64,000 bases of DNA from assembly GCF_006716445.1 (NCBI RefSeq), contig NZ_VFPA01000002.1, forward strand, positions 434,001 through 498,000. The letters run 5' to 3'. The notes below the pieces were generated by a model that saw nothing but the letters and a program-made list of their open reading frames with translations, did no database searches and had not been told where the DNA came from. Positions within the stretch are counted from its first letter, which is position 1. Each line of letters begins with the position of its first letter. The DNA comes from Pseudonocardia kunmingensis (GTDB lineage Bacteria > Actinomycetota > Actinomycetes > Mycobacteriales > Pseudonocardiaceae). Positions 26,784 through 33,864 of this stretch are shown here, piece after piece. A program made the position numbers and the translations under genes.

Positions 26784-27778
26784 GATCGATCCGATGCGCA
26801 GCTCACGTCGAGGTCCTCGGCATGGTGGCAGGCGACCTGCACGGACCCGACGGGCCGCAATCGCGGATCGGCCTCGAGGCAGTCGGCTGCCCGTCGGGGA
26901 CACCGGGGCTGGAAGGCGCAGCCTGTCGGAACCCGGAGCAGCGACGGCGCCGCCCCCTCGAAGCTCGTCAGCCGCCGGTGCTTGGCACCGGTCGGGCGCG
27001 GGACCGCGGCCAGCAGTCCTCGGGTGTAGGGGTGCCGCGACCGGTGGTAGATGTCGTCCACATCGCCCTGCTCGACGATCCTTCCGGCGTACAGGACGCA
27101 CACCCGGTCCGCCAGCCCGGTGACCACTCCGAGGTCGTGGCTGATCAGGACGATCGTCAGCTCGCGTTCTTTCCTGATGCTCCGCAGGAGATCCAGGATC
27201 TGGGCCTGGACAATCACGTCGAGAGAGGTCGTGGGCTCGTCGGCGATCAGGAGGTCGGGGTCGTTGGCCAGCGCCATGGCGATCATCACTTGCTGGCACA
27301 TCCCACCCGAGAGCTGGTGGGGATGGTCCCGCATCCGTCGGCGGGGATCGGGGATCCCCATCAGGCCCAGCAGCTCGACCGCCTTCGCCCTCGCCTGCGT
27401 GCGGCTGACGTCCGGCCGGTGGGCCCCGTATCCCCTCGACGATCTGGTGCCCGATCGGGATCACCGGATTGAGAGCCGACGACGGTCCTGGAAGATCATC
27501 CCGACCTTGGCCCCACGGAGCAGGCGCAGCTGTGAGCGCGGCGGCCCGAGCAGCTCCTGTCCGTTGAGGCGGACCGAACCCCGGACGTCGGCCCCGTCGG
27601 CCAGCAGCCCGAGCAGCGCCAGCATGGTGACCGTCTTCCCCGAGCCCGACTCCCCGACGACGCCGAGTACCTCGCCTCGTGCAACCGTGAGGTCGAGCCC
27701 CCGCACGGCGTGCACCGGCCCCGCGGTCGACCTGAGATCGACCGACAGATCCGTGACCTCCAGGACCGGGAGCGTCAT
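26780..27778 (-). pseudogene. Dpp/Nik-type ABC ATPase D (system 1), frameshifted
   Basis: Starts at ATG 27778 with [20 protein letters not shown] and Walker A ([20 protein letters not shown]). After FQD near 27480 the frame is wrong for about 60 bp (the correct [17 protein letters not shown] is one frame over), then the original frame resumes with [20 protein letters not shown], Walker B ([13 protein letters not shown]) and a normal C-terminus. A TGA at 27461-27463 arises only because of the shift. Two compensating indels would explain it; the protein may be inactive. Confidence 0.75.
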
Positions 27779-27815
27779 CGCCGCGGCTCGTGGGCGGCCG
27801 CCTCGTCCACGGTGC

Positions 27816-28187
27816 TCAACCGAAATGGATGAGTGAGGACCGGTCCTCGGCCACCTCCGTGAGGATCTCTCCCAGCGGGCGCGTCACGCCGCCGATCGCC
27901 GCCATCTGCTCCTCGGACACCGCACGGGTGTCCACGCAGCCCGGTCAAAGGGAGACGAGGAACGGCCCGCCGGCGGCGGCCTCCACCTTCGCGCGCAGCT
28001 CCTTGCCCCGGTCGTCGTCGGCGATGCCGTCCGGCTGAGCGACCCGGACGGCGTCGCCGGCGAGTCGGACCTCGGCGTCGAGGCCCGCCCGGGCCGCGAC
28101 CTCGGCGAAGTGGTACGCCGACCACGTCGGGCCGGGGTCGGTGCGCGGATCGGCGGCGGTGAAGAACACGAGGTGCTTGCGGGGCAC
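27816..28187 (-). CDS. DsrE-like protein with in-frame TGA in a CxxC position; candidate selenoprotein
   Basis: From GTG 28187 (GGAGG 5 nt upstream) the frame gives HLVFFTAADPRTDPGPTWSA, then GGPFLVSL, TGA at 27947-27945 (codon 81), and continues PGCVDTRAVSEEQM to a stop at 27816, 123 residues in all. The fold pattern resembles small DsrE-type sulfur-handling proteins, where this spot is a cysteine; here it reads U-P-G-C, a Sec version of a CxxC redox motif. A SECIS-like hairpin follows. DsrE-like selenoproteins have been reported before. The gene lies between two transporter operons, with 25 and 37 bp gaps, and is probably co-transcribed with them. Confidence 0.75.
27915..27947 (-). promoter_or_regulatory. 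Candidate selenocysteine codon and bacterial SECIS-like hairpin (DsrE-like gene)
   Basis: On the minus strand TGA is at 27947-27945, then 11 nt, stem GGACACC (27933-27927), loop CGTGC (27926-27922) and stem GGTGTCC (27921-27915). It has a perfect 7-bp stem, a 5-nt loop with G at position 2 and 18 nt from TGA to loop, nearly the same geometry as the hairpin at 6298-6315. Confidence 0.65.
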
Positions 28188-28212
28188 GGGAACCTCCAAG
28201 GGATAGGTTGTT

Positions 28213-29022
28213 TCAGTTGATGCGGACCCGTTCGCTGGCGTCGAGCAACTCGCGGGTGTACGGGCGCTGGGGATCGGCCACGAGCTCCTCGGCCGGACCG
28301 ACCTCGACGATGCGTCCGGCCTGCATGACCGCGATCCGGTCCGCGACGTAGCGGGCCAGCGCCAGGTCATGGGTGATGAACACGAAGCCGGTTCCCAGCC
28401 GCTCGCGGGTGGCGAGCAGCAGCTCGAGGATGGTCGCGCGCAGCGACGCGTCGACCATCGAGGTCGGCTCGTCCGCCACGATCAGTCGGGGTTGGCCGAC
28501 GATGGCGCGTGCGATCGCGACGCGCTGACGCTGGCCCCCGGAGAGCTGGTGCGGGTGCCGGCCCAGGAACCGCTCCGCCGGACCGAGCCCGACCTCCTCG
28601 AGCGCCGAGGCGACCCTGGGCCCGCGCTCCGCCGACGCGACACCGGCGATCGCCAGCGGCTCACCCACCACCTCGGCGATACGCATGCCAGGATGCAGCG
28701 CGTCGTAGGGGTCCTGGAGCACCAGGTGCATCCGTCGCCGCTCGGCGCGCAGGGCGCGGCCCCGGAGGCGGGCGATGTCCACACCGTCGAGCAGCACCGC
28801 GCCGCGGTCCGGCCGTTCCAGCCCGAGCACCAGCCTGCTCAGGGTGCTCTTGCCCGCCCCGCTGGCCCCGACCAGGGCGAGAATCTCGCCCGCCGCGAGC
28901 GTCAGCGACACCCCGTCGACGGCGGTGACGCCGTCGCGGCGGCGGGTGTAGCGCCGCGTCACGACGCGCAGCTCGAGGAGCGGGACGCCCGGCGTCGATG
29001 AGTTGCTCGCACGCTCGCTCAT
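28213..29022 (-). CDS. Dpp/Nik-type ABC ATPase F (system 2)
   Basis: 269 residues from ATG 29022, overlapping the preceding stop. Complete motif set: Walker A ALVGASGAGKSTLSRLVLG, Q-loop LVLQDPYDALHP, signature [15 protein letters not shown], Walker B LIVADEPTSMVDAS and H-loop FVFITHDLALARY. The oligopeptide/nickel C-terminal cysteine domain is short or absent, as in NikE. It powers import through the system 2 permeases. It is followed 25 bp on by the DsrE-like gene. Confidence 0.88.
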   Translation of the reverse strand: MSERASNSSTPGVPLLELRVVTRRYTRRRDGVTAVDGVSLTLAAGEILALVGASGAGKSTLSRLVLGLERPDRGAVLLDGVDIARLRGRALRAERRRMHLVLQDPYDALHPGMRIAEVVGEPLAIAGVASAERGPRVASALEEVGLGPAERFLGRHPHQLSGGQRQRVAIARAIVGQPRLIVADEPTSMVDASLRATILELLLATRERLGTGFVFITHDLALARYVADRIAVMQAGRIVEVGPAEELVADPQRPYTRELLDASERVRIN

Positions 29023-30875
29023 CCCGCGACCGCCGAGGGACTGTCCTGGTGCAGCAGGCAGGCGGCACTCTGCTCCCCGCCGAGCTCCACGAGCCGCGGA
29101 TCCACGTCGTCGCAAGCACCGAACCGGCTCGGGCAGCGCGGGTGGAACCGGCAGCCGGCCGGAGGAGCGAGGGGATCCGGCGGATCACCGTTGATCGCGA
29201 CCAGTGGCTCGCGCGGCCCGCGCAGGCTCGGGAAACCGCGCAGCAGCTCGCGGGTGTACGGGTGCCCGGGCTCGGCGGTGACTCGCGCCGACGGGCCGTC
29301 CTCGACGATGCGGCCTGCGTACATGACGAGCAGGTCGTCGGACGCGGTCGCGGCGAGCGGAAGGTCGTGGCTGATCAGGAGGATGGACATGCCCATCCGG
29401 GTGCGCAGGTCGAGCAACAGGTCGACGATCCGGGCCTGGGTGATGACGTCCAGACCGGTTACCGGCTCGTCGGCGATCAGCAGCGACGGCTCGTTGGCGA
29501 CCGCCATGGCGATGACGATCCGCTGCCGCATCCCGCCGGACAGCTCGTGCGGGAACGCGTGGTGGCGCCGCACCGGGATGCCGACCAGCTCCAGCAGCTC
29601 GCTCGCCCTCGCGGCCGCCGCGGCGCCGGGCCGGGTCAGCGCTGCCGCCTCGGCGACCTGGCGATGCGCGGAGTAGGCCGGGTTCAGCGCGTTCATCGCG
29701 ATCTGCGGGATCAGGGCCACGCCGCGTCCGCGCAGCGGCGCGATCCGGGACCGCAGCGCCCGGCCCAGGTCGCGCCCACCGAGCCAGACCTGGCCGTCGG
29801 TCACCCGGGCCGGCGGGCGGGTCAGCCCCAGCAGCGCCATCGCCAACGTGCTCTTCCCGCTACCCGACTCCCCGACGAGACCGACCACCCGGCCCGGCGG
29901 TACGTCGAAGTCCACGCCGTCGACCGCCCGAGCCGGGCCGGATGCGGTCTCGTACTGGACCACCAGATCGCGGACCCGCAGTGCCGGCCCGTCCGGGTCG
30001 GTGATCTCCGGGGCGGCCCCCGGGCGCCGCGGTGGTCGGCGGGCCGGCCGGGTGAGCCGGGGGTCCGCCCACTCCTCGACGGCGTAGCCGAGGAACGCGA
30101 AGCCGACAACCGCCGTCGTGAGCGCCAGCCCTGGTGGGAGCACCCACCAGGCCCACGCATCGGTGAGGAACGCATTGCGGGCGTTCGCGAAGTGCAGGAT
30201 CGTGCCCCAGCTGACCCGCACCGGGTCGCCGAGCCCGAGGAACGCGAGCGAGGCCTCCAGGAGCACGGCGATGTTGGCGGCGCGGACGAACTGCGCGGCG
30301 GCGAGCGGGGCGATGCGGGGCAGCACGTGTCGACCGATCACGCGCGCGGGGGAGGCGCCCATCGAGCGGGCAGCCAGGACGTGCCCGGCCTCCTGGGCCT
30401 TGAGCACCTGGGAGCGCAGCACCCGGGCCGGTCGGGCCCAGATGACCACGCTGATGACGAGGATCGTGGCGACCAGGCCGCGGCCGAAGAACGTGGCCAG
30501 CACGATGACGAGCACCAGGAACGGCAGGCCCAGCATCAGGTCCACTGTCCGCATCAGCACTGCCTCGACGCGGCCCCGGTAGTGCCCGGCGACCAGCGCC
30601 ACGGTCGAGCCGAGCGCGGTGGCGACGAGAGCGGCGATCACCGCGATCAGCAGCGATACGCGCGCCCCGTCCAGCAGCTGCGCCCAGAGGTCCTCGCCGG
30701 CGTCGTTGGTGCCCAGGGGATGGTCGGCGGTGGGAGGCTGGAAGGGCGGCCCGGAAGGTGCATCCGGCGGATGCCAGGACAGCACCGGCGCGAGGACGGC
30801 GGCCAGCAGCAGCACGGCGAGCAGGACCCCGCCGGTCAGCCCGAGGACCCGCCCTGGCGAGCGTCGCCGCTTCAT
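29019..30875 (-). CDS. Fused ABC permease C + ATPase D (system 2)
   Basis: 618 residues from ATG 30875. Residues ~1-290 are a DppC-type permease (LGTNDAGEDLWAQLLDGAR, EAA loop AARSMGASPARVIGRHVLPR). After a proline/arginine-rich linker (RLTRPARRPPRRPGAAP) residues ~315-618 are a complete DppD-type ATPase: Walker [20 protein letters not shown], signature LSGGMRQRIVIAMA, Walker B LLIADEPVTGLDV, H-loop ILLISHDL and the C-terminal cysteine segment (GCRFHPRCPSRFGAC). Fusing channel and motor is known but uncommon in this family. There is no internal stop, and both neighbours overlap by 4 bp. Confidence 0.88.
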   Translation of the reverse strand: MKRRRSPGRVLGLTGGVLLAVLLLAAVLAPVLSWHPPDAPSGPPFQPPTADHPLGTNDAGEDLWAQLLDGARVSLLIAVIAALVATALGSTVALVAGHYRGRVEAVLMRTVDLMLGLPFLVLVIVLATFFGRGLVATILVISVVIWARPARVLRSQVLKAQEAGHVLAARSMGASPARVIGRHVLPRIAPLAAAQFVRAANIAVLLEASLAFLGLGDPVRVSWGTILHFANARNAFLTDAWAWWVLPPGLALTTAVVGFAFLGYAVEEWADPRLTRPARRPPRRPGAAPEITDPDGPALRVRDLVVQYETASGPARAVDGVDFDVPPGRVVGLVGESGSGKSTLAMALLGLTRPPARVTDGQVWLGGRDLGRALRSRIAPLRGRGVALIPQIAMNALNPAYSAHRQVAEAAALTRPGAAAAARASELLELVGIPVRRHHAFPHELSGGMRQRIVIAMAVANEPSLLIADEPVTGLDVITQARIVDLLLDLRTRMGMSILLISHDLPLAATASDDLLVMYAGRIVEDGPSARVTAEPGHPYTRELLRGFPSLRGPREPLVAINGDPPDPLAPPAGCRFHPRCPSRFGACDDVDPRLVELGGEQSAACLLHQDSPSAVAG

Positions 30876-31852
30876 GCCGGGACCGTGGAGCGGCGGACCC
30901 GCGGATCGAGCAGCGGGTAGAGCAGGTCGTTGACGAAGTTGGCGAGGATGACCCCGGTCGCCAGCAGCAGGAAAGCGCCCTGCAGGACGGGGTAGTCGCG
31001 GGCCAGCACGCTCTCGTAGATGAGCCGTCCGAGACCGGGGTAGGAGAACACCGTCTCCACCACCGCCGCCCCACCGACCAGCGTCCCCAGGCTGATCAGG
31101 GTGATCGTGGAGACCGGCAGCAGCGCGTTGCGCTGGGCGTGGTGACGGATCCGGCGCGCATCGAGCCCCTTGGCCGCGGCCATCAGCACGTAGTCCTCCT
31201 GCAGCTCGGTGACCAGTGCGGAGCGGGCGACGAGGTAGACCGGCCCGATCGACGCCAGCACCAGCGTCGCGAGCGGCAGGGTGAGGCGTTCGCCGACCTC
31301 GGCCAGGAACGCGAGCCCCTCGACGTCGCTGATCGGTTGCGCCCCGAACGTCGGGAACCACCCCAGCTGCACCGAGAACAGCAGGATCATCAGCATGCCG
31401 ACGAAGAACGGCGGCATCGAGTCGACGAACATCGCACCTGCGAGGACGCCCGCGTCGCCGGCCGTGCCGCGCCGCCACGCCGACCGGAACCCGAGCAGGA
31501 TGCCGATCGCCGTGGCGATCACGACCGCGCAGCCGACGAGCAGCAGCGTCCACCCGAGGCGCTCCAGCAGCAGATCCAGCACCGGGGTGCCGTACCGCAC
31601 CGAGTACATCAAGTCACCCCGGGCCAGACCGGCGAGGTAGTCCCCGAACTGCACCGGGATCGGCTCGTCCAGGCCGAACTGGTCCAGCACCTGGGCGCGT
31701 TCCTCCGGGGTCAGCGCGCCGGTCTGCTCCGGCGGGAACAGGTAGTCGACGGCGCTGCCGGGGGCGAGCCGAGGCAGGGCGAAGTTCAGGCAGACAGCGA
31801 CGAACAGCACGGCGGCGTACTGCAGCCCGGCTCGGAACGCATGGCGTGCCAC
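30872..31852 (-). CDS. Dpp/Nik-type ABC permease B (system 2)
   Basis: 326 residues from GTG 31852 with CGAGGG upstream. DppB-type features: hydrophobic first helix (AAVLFVAVCLNFALPRLAPG), FGLDEPIPVQFGDYLAGLAR, EAA loop (AAAKGLDARRIRHHAQRNAL) and the C-terminal YPLLDPRVR. It lies 11 bp behind the binding-protein stop and overlaps the fused permease-ATPase gene by 4 bp. It forms the channel with the fused protein. Confidence 0.86.
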   Translation of the reverse strand: MARHAFRAGLQYAAVLFVAVCLNFALPRLAPGSAVDYLFPPEQTGALTPEERAQVLDQFGLDEPIPVQFGDYLAGLARGDLMYSVRYGTPVLDLLLERLGWTLLLVGCAVVIATAIGILLGFRSAWRRGTAGDAGVLAGAMFVDSMPPFFVGMLMILLFSVQLGWFPTFGAQPISDVEGLAFLAEVGERLTLPLATLVLASIGPVYLVARSALVTELQEDYVLMAAAKGLDARRIRHHAQRNALLPVSTITLISLGTLVGGAAVVETVFSYPGLGRLIYESVLARDYPVLQGAFLLLATGVILANFVNDLLYPLLDPRVRRSTVPA

Positions 31853-31863
31853 CCTCGCCCCGC

Positions 31864-33708
31864 CTACTCGTCGTCGCCGGTGTCGGCGGCCCGGCGTCGG
31901 CGAACCACGAGCAGCGCTCCGCCGCCCACCAGCACGACCGCCGCGGCCACGACGAGCCAGGTCGTCGCCCCGCTCCCGGCGCCACCGGCCGCGGCGGCAG
32001 CCGGGGCAGCGCCTCCGCGCTCGGCCCGTGCGGCCTCGACGTATTCCGGCAGGAACGACCGCTTCGTGAAGATCCCGTGGCCGGGATCCGACAGCCACCC
32101 GTCGTAGTCGGCCGGGCGGTAGGCGTACTCGCCGTCCCGGTACCACAGCACCATCAGCGGGTTCTCCGCGGCGAGCATGCCCTGGGCCTCGCCGAGCAGC
32201 CGGGTGCGCTCCTCGGCGCCGGCCGTCGTGGCCTGCTCGGCCAGCACGTCGAACGCGCTGTTGGTCCATCCGGTGACCGACGCGCCGAAGCCCTTCGGGC
32301 CGGGGGAGTGGAAGAAGTAGTACAGCGCATCCGGGTCGACGTGGGCGTGTGACTCGATCACCGAGATGTACGCGTCATAGCCAGGTACTGCACCCGGGGG
32401 TGCCGCCCGGCTGGCACGCAGAGTGGCGGGATCGAGCGCCTCGGCCTTCAGCCGGACCCCCAGGGGCTCGAGCTGCTGGCCGATGAGCTGCGCGGCCCGG
32501 ATGTCCTGTGGTTCGAAGGAGTTGACTAGCACGGAGAACTGCAGCGGCGCCCCGTTCGGGGCGACCCGGATGCCGTCCGGTCCGCGTACGTACCCGGCCC
32601 CGTCCAGGAGCGCCTGCGCGGCGGCGGGATCGTGCTCGACCGTGGCGCCTTCCAGCGCCCACGCAGTCTGCGGGTGCAGGAACGTGGGCAGCCCCGGCCG
32701 ACCGTGTCCGAGCAGGATCGTGTCGACGATGGCCTGGCTATCGATGGTCAGGCTCATGGCGTGCCGCAGCCGCGCGTCGTCCAGCGGCGGCTTCAACGCG
32801 TTGAAGTAGAGCTGGTTGGACTCGAACTTCGTGCCTTCGAGGATCCGCATGCCCGGTTCGGCGGAGAACTGGTCGAAGAGCTCCGGGGGCACGTTGCGGG
32901 TCACGTGGGCGACCTCGCCGGTCTGCAGCGCGGCGAAGGCCGCCGCCGGGTCGCGCACGATGGGCATCTCGAGCACGTCGACGGTGGGCCGGCCCTTGAA
33001 GTAGGCCTCGTTCGCCTCGAACCGGTAGAGCTGGTCGGGAACGATTTGCACCAATCGGTACGGCCCGGTTCCGACAGGGAGGGCCTGGGCGGCGGTACGC
33101 GGATCGGTGATGCCCTCCCAGATGTGCTTCGGAAGGATCGGGAGGTCCGCGCCGGGGAGCGTCTTGAAGGCCGGCGCAGGCTGCCCGTACTCCAGCCGCA
33201 CGGTCCGCGCGTCGAGGACGGTGGCGCCGACGAGCGGAGGCACGTCGAAGACATGGTGAGCATAGCGGCCGGACGCGGCGCGCTGCTGGTCGTAGTACTC
33301 GAAGCTGAACCGCACGTCCTCCGACGTGAACGGCCGACCGTCGTGCCAGGTGACGCCCTCGCGCAGCGTCACCGTCCACTGGGTCGAATCGGCGTTCGGC
33401 TCGGCCCGTTCGGCCAGCCAGGGCTCCGGGTCGGAGCTGACCTGGGACCAGAACAGGGAGTCGTAGACGAGCATGAGCAGGTCGTGCGTGTTCGGCGCCG
33501 CTCCGAACGTCGCGGTGAAGGGCGTGAGGTTGTTCTCGTAGCCGTTCAACGCGATGCGCAGGGTCGTCGGTGGGTCCTCCTGGCCGGCCGCGGGCGGTGC
33601 CACCAGCACCACGCCGAGAACGGCGCACAGCAGAGGAAGGACCGCTCTTCTGGACACAGGGAGCCTCCTGCTGATCACCGTCCGTTCGGCAGAGACTGCG
33701 TTGGCCAT
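31864..33708 (-). CDS. Dpp/Nik-type solute-binding protein with C-terminal membrane helix (system 2)
   Basis: 614 residues from ATG 33708. It has a signal peptide (VLPLLCAVLGVVLVAPPAAG, no lipobox cysteine). The SBP_bac_5 fold follows (LREGVTWHDGRPFTSEDVRF, GTGPYRLVQIVPDQLYRFEA, ARLRHAMSLTIDSQAIVDTI). After a Gly/Ala-rich spacer it ends with one membrane helix (TWLVVAAAVVLVGGGALLVV) and RRRR. So it is held on the outside by a C-terminal anchor instead of a lipid. The substrate could be peptide, nickel or a metal chelate. Operator-like repeats lie in the divergent gap upstream. Confidence 0.85.
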   Translation of the reverse strand: MANAVSAERTVISRRLPVSRRAVLPLLCAVLGVVLVAPPAAGQEDPPTTLRIALNGYENNLTPFTATFGAAPNTHDLLMLVYDSLFWSQVSSDPEPWLAERAEPNADSTQWTVTLREGVTWHDGRPFTSEDVRFSFEYYDQQRAASGRYAHHVFDVPPLVGATVLDARTVRLEYGQPAPAFKTLPGADLPILPKHIWEGITDPRTAAQALPVGTGPYRLVQIVPDQLYRFEANEAYFKGRPTVDVLEMPIVRDPAAAFAALQTGEVAHVTRNVPPELFDQFSAEPGMRILEGTKFESNQLYFNALKPPLDDARLRHAMSLTIDSQAIVDTILLGHGRPGLPTFLHPQTAWALEGATVEHDPAAAQALLDGAGYVRGPDGIRVAPNGAPLQFSVLVNSFEPQDIRAAQLIGQQLEPLGVRLKAEALDPATLRASRAAPPGAVPGYDAYISVIESHAHVDPDALYYFFHSPGPKGFGASVTGWTNSAFDVLAEQATTAGAEERTRLLGEAQGMLAAENPLMVLWYRDGEYAYRPADYDGWLSDPGHGIFTKRSFLPEYVEAARAERGGAAPAAAAAGGAGSGATTWLVVAAAVVLVGGGALLVVRRRRAADTGDDE

Positions 33709-33722
33709 CTAGGCCTGGTCAA

Positions 33723-33741
33723 TATAGGATAAACGCATCTA
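33723..33741. promoter_or_regulatory. Degenerate TAGATG-N7-CATCTA operator near transporter 2 start
   Basis: TATAGG, 7 nt, CATCTA: 10 of 12 bases match. It is 15 bp upstream of the system 2 binding-protein start and 26 bp from a perfect copy, so the region may bind two regulator dimers. Confidence 0.5.
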
Positions 33742-33767
33742 CCGGCTCCGGCATTAGGCGTAGCCAA

Positions 33768-33786
33768 TAGATGTTTTTGGCATCTA
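33768..33786. promoter_or_regulatory. Perfect TAGATG-N7-CATCTA operator between divergent transporters
   Basis: Six-base arms (33768-33773 and 33781-33786) are exact reverse complements around 7 nt (TTTTTGG), matching the core at 9798 and 17768. It lies between the divergent transporter operons 2 and 3 and could control both. Confidence 0.75.
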
Positions 33787-33864
33787 CCTCGTCAAAGCCA
33801 GTAGCAGCTACGGTTCGGCGCGCTTTGACCTGCATCACACGCCAGTCCGGCTGTGGAGGCTACT

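Noticed and set aside
27461..27463. TGA in the ABC ATPase D gene (system 1) as a third selenocysteine codon
   Set aside because: The codons before it are out of frame with the family (the correct motif is one frame over), so the TGA is a by-product of an indel; there is no motif cysteine at that place.
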